64,000 bases of DNA from Cyanophora paradoxa. Its lineage: Eukaryota > Glaucocystophyceae > Cyanophorales > Cyanophoraceae. Position numbers and translations under genes: made by a program. Shown in pieces: positions 1 to 11,362 of the stretch. Numbering within the stretch: the first letter of the stretch is position 1; each line of letters begins with the position of its first letter. The notes under the pieces are model-generated. The model worked only from the letters and a program-made list of their open reading frames with translations. It made no database searches and was not told where the DNA came from. Location: the NCBI GenBank assembly GCA_004431415.1, contig QPMI01000237.1, positions 41,001-105,000 on the forward strand, given 5' to 3'.

Positions 1-2058
1 GGGCGGTGGAGAGCTCGTGGAGGCGGCGCAGGTCGAGCAGCTCCCGCTCGAAGTCGTCGCACAGCCTGCCGCCCGTCGCCCGCGGCCGGCGCGGCGCGGG
101 GCGGGGCGGGGCGGGGCGGCCGGCACCGCTGCTCGGCGGCGAGCTGGGCGTTGAGGGCGCGGGCGAGGCTGCGGGGGCGTGAGGGGCTGCGCGGGGACGG
201 GCGGGGCGGGCGGCCGCTCGAGCTCGTCGACGCGGTGGGAGGCGATGGCGAGGTCGTCCTCGAGCTCCGCGCGCGCGTCCGCAGCCGCTCGTTCTCGCCC
301 GCCACCTCGGCCACCTCGGCCCGCCACTTCCCGTCCAGCTCCCGCACCGCCTCCGAGAGCAGCGGCTCCCGCGCCGCCTCCGCCCGCCGCACCGCCTCCG
401 CCCGCCCCCGCGCCGCCTCGTCCGCCTCCCGCGCCGCCCGCTCCCCGCCCGCTCCGCCTGCCCGCCCGGCGCTGAGCCGCGGGCGAGGCGGGCGGGCCGG
501 GGCGGGGCGGGCCTCCTCCGCGCGGCGGAGGGCGGCGGCGGCGTCGGCGCGGGCGACCGCGAGGGCCTCCCGCAGGCCCGCGCACTCCGCCTCCGCCGCC
601 CGCAGCCGCTCCCCAGCGCCCCGCGCCGCCTCCTCCGCCGCCGCCGCCGCGCTCGCCGCCGCCGCGCGGGCCTCCTCGGCGTGGCCCTCGGCCCGCGCGC
701 GCTGCCGCGCCGCCTCCGCCTCCGCCTCCGCGCGCGCCGCGCGCTCCTCCTCGAGGGCGCCTGCGCGGCCGTCGGCGGAGCGGGGCGGGGCGGGCGGGGC
801 GGGGCGCGGACGGGCGAGGCGGCGGCGCTCCTCGTCGGCGACGGCCTCGACGGAGCGCTCGAGGGCGAGCTGCTCCTGCACCGCCCGCACCTCCCGCTCC
901 AGCCTCGCCGCCCGCTCCTCCGCCGCCTCCCGCTCCCGCGCCACCGCCGCCACCTGCCCCGCCCCGCCCCAGCTCAGCCGCCGGCCCCGCCCCGAGAGGC
1001 GGCGGGGGCGACCTGGGCGAGCTGCTCCTGCGGCCCGGCGCGCTCCAGCTCCGTCAGCACGGCCATCACCTCTGCGCCGGCGTCGGGCCCCGCGGCGGCG
1101 GCGGGGCGGGGCGCGGGGCGGGCCAGCAAGGCGCTCGTTCAGGCGGCGGTTCTCCTCGTCGACGGCGGCGCGCTCGGCCTCCTTGCGGGCGAGGCCCTCG
1201 CGGGCGCCCTTGACCTCGAGCTCGAGGCGGCGGCGGTGCCGCTCGGCGATCTGCCGCCCGCTCTCGAGCGAGCTCAGCGCCGTCTCCAGCTCGATGCGCT
1301 CCGCGTCCATCGCCCCCACCCGCGACCGCTCCCGCCGCAGGTCACCCTCCAGCTCCCGCACCCTGCCCCCGCGCTCACACCCGCGCCCCGCGCCCCGCCC
1401 CGGGGCCCCCCCCGCACCGCATCTCGAGGCGGGCGGTGCCGGCGTTGGCGGGGAAGGGCGTGCTGGGCGGCGCGCTGGGGAGGGCGGCGGGGGAGTAGCC
1501 GGAGACGGAGAGCTTGGCCGTGGCGAGCGCCGTCGCAGGCGACGTGGCGGGCGACCCGGCGAGCGGCGTCGCCGCGAGCGTCGACGCGCTCGACTCCCGC
1601 GTCCCCGCCGGTGACGACATGCCTCCCACGGCCGCCCCGCCGGCCCCCGTCTCGCTGAACCTGGCATCGCGCCGCTCAGGGCAGCTCCGCCCGCCCCCGC
1701 CGGGCCCGCGGCGCACCGAACGGACTTGGCCGACGCCGAGGAGGAGCGCGGGTCCAGGTTCGACCTGATATTCTCCCTGTCACGAGTGAGCTCCTCGCGC
1801 CACTCGGCTTTCTGCCGCAGGAGCGTATCGAGCCTCGCCCGCGCGTCTCCGAGCTCGGCGTCGACAGCCCGCCCTTCCTGGAGCTTTCAACGCGGCCGGT
1901 CAACTCAGAGCCGCTGACCTTCGCCCTGGAGATGGACCTACCTTGGCGAGGTTCTCTCCAAGGCTGGTTATGCGTGCTTTCAGATCTGCAGCCGACGGCA
2001 GTGTCCCGCTTGAAACGCGCTCCCGCGCTCCGCTTGCCCGAGCAGCGCGGCCGCTCAT
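1..2058 (-). CDS. Coiled-coil protein, 3' end beyond window
   Basis: I do not recognise the family. Exon 1 (2058-1942) begins MSGRAARAS and ends ITSLGENLAK. A GT-AG intron leads to exon 2 (1883-1717), rich in heptads (LGDARARLDTLLRQKAEW). The join at 1716/1661 continues in frame through KSVRFSETGAGG into a Ser/Thr/Ala/Pro-rich linker (about 1660-1425). From about 1363 downwards the frame is almost entirely charged heptads (RELEGDLRRERSRV, then ALSSLESGRQIAERHRRRLE and onward), broken by short GC-rich introns, to the window edge. The visible protein is several hundred residues with no enzyme motif. A structural role (cytoskeleton, centrosome or flagellar root) is inference only. The later ATG at 1620 is a less likely start because exons 1 and 2 join it in frame. 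Confidence 0.6.
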
Positions 2059-3640
2059 CGCTGCGGCGCCCGGCGCGCGGCGACCTGCGGTTCAGTGCGA
2101 TGATCAGGCTCGGCTGTGCCGGTCGATCGCTCCGCTGCAGTGGGCGCTCCCACCGCCCGCGAGCCGAGGAAGCCCACCTGCGTTTGAAAAACGTGCACGA
2201 GGGAGTGGCCGAACCGCTTTAGAGAATCCTCTCGAAATGAAGCGGACCAAGTCGCTGCGAAAGCTAGGCCGCAGAGCGAAGTAACCGGCAAGTCGAAGGG
2301 CGAACGAAGTTCATCTACCCGGACTCGAGCTACGTGTGCTTCCAGGAGCTGGCCCCACGGACCAAACTGAACTCAGTTTGCTTATATCGACATCAAGAGG
2401 CTTAAAGTCGATCAGCGCCAGCATCCGCCGCACCCTCCATCCGCCTCGGCGGTTAAAAGGCGCCGCAGCGGCCGGCTTGTGGTCTTGTTATATCTGCCTG
2501 CCATCTGTGTCATTCTGTGAGCAAGGCGTTATTTCACAGCAGAACCAGCGCCAAGCCGCGTGTCGTGCTGCAGCTGTGGAGGTTGTCATGCCCAGACCCA
2601 TGCGCGCGTATGTGACACCCTCTGGATGTTCATTCCTGTGTTTGCCAGTCCCAGCAAGTGCAAGTGCTGGTGCGTTCGCGTGTGAGCGCTCTTTTTGCAA
2701 GCTCACGTCCGACCGGGCGTGCAGCCGGTGCTCCAGCCGACGGCGTAATGGCGCCCGATCTTCTCGAGGAAAGAGCGGCTGTTCTTTTCGCAAGCGGATC
2801 CTGCCCAGGCACGCACCTGCCGTTAGCGTGGCGTTTCATGCAATTGACATGACCGACAGGACGCACTGCACAGGGGCCGGATTGGACTTCCCATGGCCCC
2901 GAGACGGAGAGGCCGTCCGCACAGGATCCGCAGCGCCCCGGATCGATGCCAGCGGGCAGCCAGGGCTGTGAACGGTCGCCGCGGACCCGGTCGACGGGAT
3001 CTGGGCCAGCGTCCCGGAGCACTATTGTCATCGAGGTGCGATTCTTTGTCTTACACGTTCCGAGTAACTAACCGTTTCGCCTCAGGTCACGCCTCCTCCA
3101 AGTTGCAATCCCAGCGTCCGACAGTTGAGCGGAGCCATCGCGAAGGGGCGGCTTCTTCCGCGCTGTCATGCGTTAAAGGGACGAGACAAGGCCGATCTCC
3201 AAGCATCCCTAGCGGCCGCAGCCGCCCTCGCAGCAAGCGACAAGATGAAGCCTCATCACCTATCGATACCTCTGCACCCTGGCCGAAGCCCGGTCGTGGC
3301 ATGACGCTTCCGTAATTGCATATTCTCGCTTTGCAAGTCACATCTTTGTAATTGCATATTAATACACACTGAGCTAAGATTGAGATGATGTTGACCCAGC
3401 CCTGCCAATGAGGGAGTGGAGGGAGTACAGAGCTGCAAGCTCGACCGAGAGAATAGCACCAAGTGCAAGTTGCTTTCTAAGACTGGCGGAAACAGTTAAT
3501 GTTGTTGGACAGTGAAAAATGCAAACTGCGGACCGGTCTCTGTTGGGCCTGCTGTGACCTTCCTTGCTGTTTTGCGAAATTTCTCCGCATTCTTTCATTC
3601 CCTCGCAGCTCATGGCATCTGTTGGATTTTTGTTGAGTTT
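2059..3640. other. Unresolved stretch, no assignable gene
   Basis: Several overlapping open frames exist on both strands but none gives a recognisable domain. On the plus strand, after a possible acceptor near 2267, the frame FIYPDSSYVCFQELAPRTK (about 2310-2366) has coding-like composition and could be an exon of an unidentified gene. A 13-bp direct repeat (gtaattgcatatt) occurs near 3313 and 3349. I cannot support a gene model here. Confidence 0.3.
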
Positions 3641-3645
3641 CACCG

Positions 3646-4370
3646 TCAAAACATGGCACCTGCAGCACCTGCACCTGCAGCTGTCGATTCAGACTCGGCG
3701 CCCGCAGCTATCGATGCGTGAAGGACGTCAGCATGCTCAGCTTCAGTGCTAACGTAAACAGCTGGCTTCGCAGCAGCAGGTTCCTCCGAACTTGAGCACT
3801 CGGGACTGTGAACAGGTTTCTGCTCCTTCGCCACAACTCGCTCCTGCGCTGATGATGCCGTGACGGGACGCCCGACCTCAAGCGCGACCTCGCCAAGCTC
3901 GAATTCGCCCGCGCCGGCGTCGTCCAAATCCCACACAACTCCGGAGCTTGCGCGCACTCTGCTTCATTGTATTAGAAAACGAGCAGCGAGATGAGGCACA
4001 GAGATGACCCGGGACAATCGAGCGTCACAAGCGCCGTGCGCGTCTGAAGCTCCCGCGGCACCACAACGAAGAAACTGCCAAGCTGCAGCTGCGGCCGGAT
4101 GCCGTCAGCGGAACCAAGAGTCTCTTGAGCAATGGATGATGATGGAATCACCTCCCGGTCGGTTAGGCGTGCTGAGGACAGGAGCGCGCCCGCCGCATCG
4201 CCCTGAAAGGCGTAGACGAGTTTTTTGCAGCGCGGTAGCGAGCCCAGCGCATCTGCAATGCGCAGACGGACAGCGGCGACGCGAGCGCTGGCCCGGCCTT
4301 CTGGGCCGCTGAAAGACTGCACCGCCGCGAGAAGCGCCAGGAAGGCACACGCGTGCAAGACGGCTCGCAT
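3646..4370 (-). CDS. Small protein with signal peptide and possible plastid transit peptide
   Basis: The ATG at 4370 opens MRAVLHACAFLALLAAVQS, a textbook hydrophobic signal peptide, followed by FSGPEGRASARVAAVRLRI, which is basic, Ser/Ala-rich and lacks acids apart from one Glu. A Phe right after the predicted cleavage point is the hallmark of plastid targeting in algae with red-derived complex plastids, so plastid import is plausible but is inference. The mature part (KKLVYAFQGDAAGALL, then GSFFVVVPRELQ) matches nothing I know. A further acidic open frame (3957-3646, VVWDLDDAGAGEFELGEV) may be a later exon; that join is uncertain. The gene is divergent from the DUF4062-NACHT gene at 4544, with about 170 bp between starts. 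Confidence 0.35.
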
Positions 4371-4543
4371 GACGATCTTCGGTTCCTCGCTTTTCCGCGG
4401 CTTCAGAGCGGGAGTCGGCCAGGTTGGCGGGTCGACGTTTGGCGTACCCCATTGATGCAGTTGAACCTGAGTTGATCCAGCAGGCGATAAGTCGCTTGGA
4501 GCTTCGAGTTGCGCGGAGATGCCGGTGAACCAAGACGACATCG
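4371..4543. promoter_or_regulatory. Short divergent intergenic region
   Basis: The 173 bp between the proposed starts at 4370 (minus) and 4544 (plus) must hold both promoters if both starts are right. I see no clear TATA box. The minus-strand frame remains open across it, so the minus gene may start further upstream. Confidence 0.3.
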
Positions 4544-6471
4544 ATGGGCGCTAGGGCCGGCGCGCTCCGCCGGCGCTCGTCGGAGCTGCCGAGCACGGTA
4601 GCGCTGCCCGCAGTACAAGCATCCGGCGCTTCTGCGCAGCCGGGCGTAGCGGCCCCTGCCCCGCCCGCGCCGCTCTCGCCGCCGGAGCTGCTGCAGCGGA
4701 CGATTAAACGGCAGCTGGACGCGGCGGAGGCCAAAGAGCGGTCAGCTCAGATCGTGAGGCTAGTGCGGGTGAGTAGCTCGCATGCTGCTTGTGCGTGAAC
4801 AGTCTATGGGAGCTGATCCGCGTCTAGATCTATGTCTCTCTCCCTTCCGCTGGCTTCGACGACGAGCGGTGAGTAAGCTTCAGTACCATTTGGGCACTGG
4901 TTCATTTGCATCAGCGCCGAGCTGGAGGGGATCGTGCACAAGCTAGACGAGTCTGGCCGCGCCCTTCGCCTCCGTTTCTTGTTCATGTGAGTCGCAGCCC
5001 AGGCGCCCGCATGCGCATCGAGCTCGCAACGGTACCACAACAGCTCTCACGCGTGGGTGGCAGGGACGTGCGGTGGGCGGGGGAGGGGCCTGGGGGCCTC
5101 ACGTTCCGCCTCGAGAGGATTGCGGCGTGCAGACCCTGGTGCGCGGCGCTCCTCCCAGCGGCGCGGCCCTCTCGAAGGGGTGCCGTCGGCAGGTTCGTGA
5201 CGATGCTAGGGGGCATGGAGTGGGACGCGGCTCCGGAGCGGCGGCGCCACGAGGTGCGCGGCGCGGGGCGGCGGGGACGCGGGGGCGGGCGGCGAGGGGG
5301 GGGGCGACAGGCGTGGGAGGACGGGGCGTGGCTGGACGGGTGGCCCGAGGCGGGCGCGCAGGAGCTGGAGGCGTGGTACGGGGTGCTGGGGGCGGGCGGG
5401 GAGGACGTCGCGAGGATCAGGGCCTTCGCCTTCCTGCGGGCGGGGCCGTGCGCGCCGGCCTGCGCCGCCCTCCGCCAGCGCCTCGCCGCCTGCCCCGCCG
5501 TGCGCCCGGCGCTCTACGAGGGGCCCCGCCAGCTGCGCGAGCCGCAATGCGCGCCTTCCGCGAGGCCGCCGCCGCCCTCGCCCCGCAGCTGCGGCCGCGG
5601 CGCCGGCCCCGGCCCCGGCCCCCCGGCGAGGAGGGGGACCAAGGCGCGCTGGCGGCCGACTTCGAGTGCGCGGCCTTCGTCGGGCGGCACGCCCTCCGCG
5701 AGCGCCTCGCTGCCTTCGCAGCCGGCCGACCCGCCGCCGCCCGGCGGGCCCGCGCCGGAGGCCCCGGCCCCGAGGGGCCGCGCGCGCTGGTGCTCGTCGG
5801 GCCGCGCGGCGCGGGAAGAGCGCACTGCTGTGCCGCGCCGCCCGCGACGCCGCCTCCGCCGGCTGCCCCGTCGCCCTCGTCCTCGCCGGCGGGGCCGCGT
5901 GGGGCGGTGCCCCCGCGCCGCTCCTGCGGCGGGCGCTGGAGGCGGCGCGGGAGGCGCTGGAGGGCGCGGCGCCGCCGCCGCCGCTGCTGCTCGCGCTGGA
6001 CGGCCTCGACGAGGCGCTGCGGGGCGGCCCGCCGGCGGCCGAGGAGCTCGCCGCCGGCCTCCTCCAGCTCGCCGCCGCCGTCTCGCCGCCCCGCCCCGCC
6101 TGCTGCTCGCCTGCCGGGCCGAGTGCGCTGGCCTGCCCGCCCTCGCGGCGGCGCTCGGGGCGGGGCGGGTGGAGGTGGGGCCCTGAGCGCGCTGGAGGCC
6201 GAGCAGCTCCTCGAGGGGCTCCTCCTCGACCGCGGCCGCCGCCTCGCCCCTCCGAGGCCGCCGCCCTTCTCTCCGCCGGCCCCGCCGCCGCCCGCCCGCC
6301 TTCCTCCGCGCCGCCGCCGCCCGCCTCGCGGCCTGCCCCACGCGCGAGGCCGCCCGCGGCGAGCTCGCCCGCCTCCGCCGCCTCGCCGCCCTCGGCTCCG
6401 AGGCGGCGCCCGCCCCCAGCCCCGCCCCCGCGGCGCCCCCAGGCCCCTCCGGGCCCGGGAGGCCGCCGTAG
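4544..6471 (+). CDS. DUF4062-NACHT STAND NTPase (NPHP3-like), frame-damaged
   Basis: Exons 4544-4768, 4828-4868, 4915-4985, 5064-5138, 5193-5253 and 5311 onward join in frame. They give a DUF4062 domain: RIYVSLPSAGFDDERAELEG, then FLFMDVRWAGEG and FVTMLGGMEWDA, matching the usual order of VFxSST, DxRWG and LGxRYGW elements. A P-loop NTPase follows, with Walker A (GPRGAGKS near 5810) and Walker B (LLLALDGLDEAL near 5990). DUF4062 plus NACHT occurs in nephrocystin-3-like and other STAND proteins, which act as ATP-driven switches or scaffolds. From about 5545 the frame must slip by one base at least five times, including inside the Walker A codons, always at G/C runs. This is either a decaying gene or uncorrected indels. 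The 3' end is approximate. Confidence 0.6.
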
Positions 6472-6601
6472 GCCCGGGCTACATCAGCGGCGAGGTGTCG
6501 AGTAGACCGTGAGTCAGATCGAGCGTCCATCGAGTTTCGGAGGGCCGGGGTTGGGATGGACGGGCGAGGTGGGGCGGGAAGCCTAAGGGCCCGGGGGCGG
6601 G

Positions 6602-7152
6602 CTAGCTGGGCCGCACGGGGAGGGCCGGCGAGGAGCGGATCCAGGCGAAGAGGCAGGTCCACGGGGAGAAGAGGACCTCGGGGACGACCGCCAGGCTCCC
6701 CCGCCGCCCGATCGCGCACGGCGCCCAGAAGGGCGTGGCCGCGAGAAGGAGTGTGGCGCCCACGAGCCCCGCCAGTACCGCCGCCGGCCACACGGTGATC
6801 TGCGTGCGCTCAGCGGCTCGCCGGACTGCCCGGGCTGGCCAGTGGCAGCGGAGCCGGACTGACCAGAATGAGAACATTGACGAGGGCCCGGAGACAGTGC
6901 GAAGCGCCGCCCTCGCCCGGCCTTCGCTCGAATCTGCGCGGCGGATCGTAAGGCGTCGAAGAGGGTGGGCGGTGCCAGTCCCCGGGCGGCGTACAGGGCG
7001 TCGGAGTCCTCCCAGCTCCAGACTAAGTGATCTCGCGCGGAGCCGGCGTCCCGCGAGCCCGGCGGGGGCGCGATGCCGGACCCGAGCCAGAACGATGCAC
7101 GGGCATCCGCCGCGTCCGGCACGGGCGGCCTCGCGGCCGGCCTCATCCGCAT
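6602..7152 (-). CDS. Small membrane protein, unknown
   Basis: The proposed ATG at 7152 opens an exon with RDHLVWSWEDSDALYAARG. A splice to the acceptor before ITVWPAAVLAGLVGATLLLA (about 6800) adds a hydrophobic segment of about 20 residues and a second hydrophobic stretch (VPEVLFSPWTCLFAW), ending at the stop at 6602-6604. Two membrane segments near the C terminus are visible; nothing else is recognisable. The donor of the intron is not certain and may be a GC donor. Convergent with the STAND NTPase gene upstream and divergent from MECR. Confidence 0.35.
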
Positions 7153-7364
7153 CGGCCGGAACGCGCGCAGCGGCTCGCACGGCCGCGGCCGCTCTGAATG
7201 CCACGAGCGGCGCAGGAAAGCGGTTCAAGCTGGCAGAAGGCTTGCAGAAGGCTAGAAGGCCAGTAGAAGCGGCTAAGAATTTTAACGAAGCCGCGGTTGG
7301 GGGTAGCGCATTCCCGACGTCGACACGTGCCTAGCCGGCCTGTTAACAGGATAGCTGAGGATAC

Positions 7365-8998
7365 AATGTCGGCCGTTCATTTGACGTCGTACGGTTCCGC
7401 GGAGACCGCCGAGTTCTCCATCGTGCCATGCCCGAAGCCGTCTGCAGTGCAACCCGGCCATGTCGTCGTGCGGATGACGCTGCGTCCGGTTGACCCTGTG
7501 CGTAATACACTGCATATGCGCGAGGGTCCACGGGATCGTCTTGCACGAGCTGCGCGCGCCATTGCATTGCGAACATTCGCTGACGTTCAGCTCGCGCGCT
7601 GTGCACGTGCAGGCGGACATTTTCTCCATCATGGGCGTTTACCCGGGCTTCAACACGCCACGCTCGCTCCCTGCGACCCCTGGCCTCGAGGGCCTCGGCG
7701 TTGTGGAGATGGTGAGGGCGGCCGGGCGCGTACACACGCGCGGTTAACGCCGCGGCGCAGGTGGGCGCTGGCGTCAGTGGTTTCGCGACGGGCCAGCGCG
7801 TGGTGCCGATCTTCATCACCGAGGCGCGTGCCATCTCGCTGTGCCGCGTCGCAGCGCCCCACCGGACGCACGCACCTGACGGGGGCCCGGGGGACAGGCG
7901 CTCAAGGCCGGCCGCGGCTCCTGGGCGGACTACGTTGAGATGCCCGCCGAGGTACCTGGGACTCCGCCTTCGTTTCGCGTTCGGCTTCGAATCCTAGGAA
8001 CTGACTGTGAACTGCACGGTAGTGGATCGTGCCCGTCCCTGAGGGGGTCTCCGTACGCGTCGCCCGCCCCGGCCGGCCCTCCCACGGCCCGCCCCGCTCT
8101 TAGCTTTGGGGCGCAGGACCAGGCGGCGGCACAGCTGGTGCGGCGGCGGCGGGCGCCTCGGCGGGGCGGCGGCGCGCTCCGCCGCCGCGCTGAGGGGGCG
8201 CGCAGGTCGTGAACCCGATGACGGCGCTGGCGATGGTGCGGGAGCTCGGCCTGCCCGGCACCCGCGGGTGGCTCATCAACAACGCGGCCGGCTCGGTGCT
8301 GGGGCGGCAAGTGATCGAGATGGGGCGCGCGCTGGGCTTCCGCACGATCAACGTGGTGCGGCGGGCGGCGCTGGTGGAGGAGCTGCGGGCGCTCGGGGGC
8401 GACGTGGTGCTGGTCGAGGGGGAGGACCTGGCGGCGCGCGTGCGGGCCGCCACGGGGGGCGCCCTCGCCGACGCCGCCATCGAGCCCGTCGGGGGCGACA
8501 AGACGGCGTGGATCTCGAACGCGGTGAAGGACGGCGGCGTGGTGCTCGTCTACGGCGCGATGGCCGGCCTCGACTTCAAGGGCAGCGTCGTCGACTGCCT
8601 CTTCCGCGACGTCAAGATCCACGGTCCGCCCGCCCCGCCCCGCCCCATCCCCCGCCGCCCCCGCGAGCCGGGGCACGACGCCGGCGCCCGCCCCCGCAGG
8701 CTTTTGGATCACCCCGAGGCTCTACGCGGCGGGGGCGGAGAAGTGCGCCGCCCGGGCGGGGGCGCGGGGCGGCGGGGGCCGACGCGGGCGCAGGTCGCGG
8801 GCGCTGGCGCAAGACTGCATGGCGCTGCTCGCGGACGGGGCGGTGAAGCCGCACTCGGGGCGCGTCTTCCCCCTCGCCGAGGTCGCCCAGGCCGTCAAGC
8901 ACCAGGTGCCCTGCCGCCGCCCCGCCGCCGCCGCGCTGCGCCGACACGCCCCGCAGGTCCAGGACGCCCGCGGCGGCAAGGGCTTCCTCTCCTCTTAA
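7365..8998 (+). CDS. MECR: Trans-2-enoyl-CoA reductase-like MDR oxidoreductase (MECR/ETR family)
   Basis: The product is a zinc-less medium-chain reductase. MECR performs the last NADPH-dependent reduction of mitochondrial type II fatty acid synthesis. Start is ATG 7365 (MSAVHLTSYGSAETAEF). Exons then give ADIFSIMGVYPGF, VGAGVSGFATGQRVVP, GSWADYVEMPAE, WIVPVPEGVS, DQAAAQL and VVNPMTALAMVRELGLPGT. The nucleotide-binding part reads NNAAGSVLGRQVIEMGRALG, then FRTINVVRR, as in MECR (INVVRD). The C-terminal part has GGVVLVYGAMAG, HGFWITPRLY and VQDARGGKGFLSS before TAA 8996-8998. All exons join without frame damage. At least one intron (from 7816) starts with GC. No obvious mitochondrial presequence is seen, so location is inferred. 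A generic quinone oxidoreductase is the alternative. Confidence 0.8.
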
Positions 8999-9355
8999 GC
9001 GCCCCGCCGGCCCCGGCCTATGCACGAGGCCCGCGGCGCCGCGAGCAGCTGTCTATCGATTACATAACTATTGAACAGAGCGAAGAGCGGACAGGGACGA
9101 CGGGGGCTGACAAAGCAGGCCGCAGACCGCGGGAGCGGGGCGCGGGGGAAGCGAGACCCAGGGCCGCTGCCAACAGCTGGAACCACGCGAGGGGCGGCCG
9201 GAAGGAGAGAGGACGCTGGAGCTTAGTACGGGGCGGAGGAAGGGTCGGGACAGGAGGCCGGGGGGGCAGCATGGGCGAAGGGAGGTCAGGGGTGGTCCCG
9301 GTGGCCGAGGCTGCGCAGAGGGCGGGAGGCGGATGGGGCGGGAAAGGGTGGCGGG

Positions 9356-11234
9356 TCATGGGGCGGCCTTGAGCTTGAAGCCGGCGGGGGGCGGGCCGCC
9401 CTTGGCGGCGTAGCTCCTGCGGGGGCGTGAGCGGGGGCGGGAGCGGTGCGGGGCGGATAGGCGTGCCGGTCGAAGGCAGAGTAGTCCGTTTCCTCTTCCT
9501 CCTTGACGGCGCCGCGGCGGACCTCGAGCTCGTGGAGGAGGTCCTCGTCCTCCCCGCGCCGCCGCTTCCGCGTCGGGTCCTCGTGCAGCGACGGGAAGGT
9601 CGGCATCAGCTCCGGGTCCTTCGCCGGCGGGCTCTCCTGGAACCACGGGTGCCGCAGCGCCTCCGCCGCCGAGATCCGCTTCCTGCGCCCCGCCTCGCGC
9701 CCGGCGCGGCGGGGCGGGGCGGGGCGGGGCGGACACGGGGTCGTAGGTGAGCATGCGGTTGAGGAGGTCGAAGCCGGCCTCGGAGAGGTGCGGCTTGCCC
9801 GGGATGAAGGAGGCCGGCGGGAACTTCTGCCGCAGGTTGTTGTACGGCTGCTGCACCCACCGCACCTTCTTGAAGTTCGGCAGCTCGTCCACCCCCTTCC
9901 AGATCTCCTTCGTCGGGGTCCCCAGCAGGCGGAAGATCTGGCGGCGGCTCGGGCGGGGCGGCGGGGGCGGGGCGGGCGGGGCGGGCGGGCCTTGTCGATC
10001 TGGTCGATCTCGCCCTTGCCCATGACGAGGGGCTCGCGCTGCAGCATCTCCGCGAAGATGCACCCCGCCGACCACATGTCGATCGCCGTCGAGTAGCTCT
10101 TCGCCCCCAGCAGCAGCTCCGGCGCCCTGCCGCCCGTCACCCCCGCCGCCGGGGCGCGGCGGGGCGGGGCGGGGCGGGGCGGGGGCGCGCGCACCGGTAC
10201 CAGAGGGTGACGACCATGTGGGTGTAGGGCTTGAGGGGGGAGCCGTACTGGCGGGCGAGGCCGAAGTCGCAGATCTTGAGGTGGCCGGCGTTGTCCATGA
10301 GCAGGTTGGAGGTCTTGAGGTCGCGGTGCAGGATCCAGTTGTCGTGGAGCGCCGCGATCCCCTCGAGGAGCTGCAGCAGCAGGCACTTGACCTCGGCCGT
10401 CGTGAACGGCTGCTTCATGCCCTCCATCAGGCTCTTCAGGTCGTGCTCCATGAACTCCATGACCATGAAGATGGCGTCGAGGTTGTGCCCCACGCAGATC
10501 TCCTTCACGTTCACGATGTTCTTGTGGTGGATGGAGAGTAGGATGTTGATCTCGCGCAGGGAGGTGACGGGGAAGCCCTCGCGCTCCCGCTCCATCTTCA
10601 CCTTCTTGAGGGCCACCACCTCCCCCGTCTCCTTGTCCCGCGCCCGGAAGACCACCCCGTACGTCCCCTCGTCGATCCGGTTCATCTTCTCGTAGCAGTC
10701 CACGCTCCGGCACCCTGCGCGCCGCCCGTCGCACTCCCGCCCTACGCAGCGACCCGCGCGGGGGCGAGGGGCGCGCGAACCGAAGCCGCGGTCCCGCAGG
10801 GCGTTAACGATGGCTCGCGCCCCAGCCGGCGCCGGCGAGGGGCTCGACTGCGGCCGATCCACCGATTCCGGCGGCGTCGCGTGATACTCCCGCTTCTCCA
10901 CCTCCTCTTCCTCGTCATCCTTCTTCGCGCGCTCCACGTCGGGCGTTCGCGCCGAGTCTTCGTGCGCGGGAGTGTTCTCTTGCCCAGCGGCCGGCGTGCC
11001 AGCAGCTGGCGCCCCGCCTGGACTGAGGTCCACTTCGTTTGCGCTCAGCGTTGGCGGAGGCGTGGGGGCCTCCCAAATGCTGCGCTTCTTCCGCGGCGGC
11101 TCGGCCGCCGGAGGATCGCTTGGCACGGACGGCGGAGCGCTTTTGGCGGGGCGTCGAGCGTCGCCGTCCTGGCTGATGGGCGAGCCCTCCTGCACCTCGC
11201 CTTCCTCCAGCTTCGGCGAGTTCCGCGACGCCAT
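9356..11234 (-). CDS. CDK11: Cyclin-dependent kinase CDK11 (PITSLRE / plant CDKG)
   Basis: Nuclear Ser/Thr kinase, partner of L-type cyclins, acting in transcription and pre-mRNA splicing. The ATG at 11234 gives an acidic, Pro-rich N terminus with a basic KKRSIWEAP segment. After an intron the kinase domain begins [19 protein letters not shown] (Gly loop GTYG), with VALKKVK (catalytic Lys), the signature [24 protein letters not shown] and [16 protein letters not shown] across an intron. Then follow [24 protein letters not shown] and the C-lobe [16 protein letters not shown] last exon after a GC-started intron ends [10 protein letters not shown], like the GFxLKF end of CDK11. Expected catalytic motifs are all present. 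Introns are short and G/C repetitive. Divergent from MePCE across 128 bp. Confidence 0.93.
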
Positions 11235-11362
11235 CGAGCGTCTGTCCACGACAGCTACGCGTGCGCGGACGCTACGACTGAGCTGCTATGCGGCCAGGCG
11301 GTGGGCTTTGTCGCTCAGCAGGTATCAGGCTCTACCCCCCTGTGCAGCACTCTTTCGCTGCA
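11235..11362. promoter_or_regulatory. Bidirectional promoter CDK11 / MePCE
   Basis: Only 128 bp separate the start codons of CDK11 (minus) and the MePCE-like gene (plus), so both promoters and 5' leaders must overlap here. An upstream in-frame ATG at 11288 would extend MePCE by 25 residues and leave still less room. No TATA box is apparent. Confidence 0.6.

Noticed and set aside
151-1658. Long plus-strand open frames over the first 1.6 kb
   Set aside because: They are antisense shadows of the minus-strand coiled-coil gene in very GC-rich DNA; composition is Arg/Ala/Ser only, with no motif.
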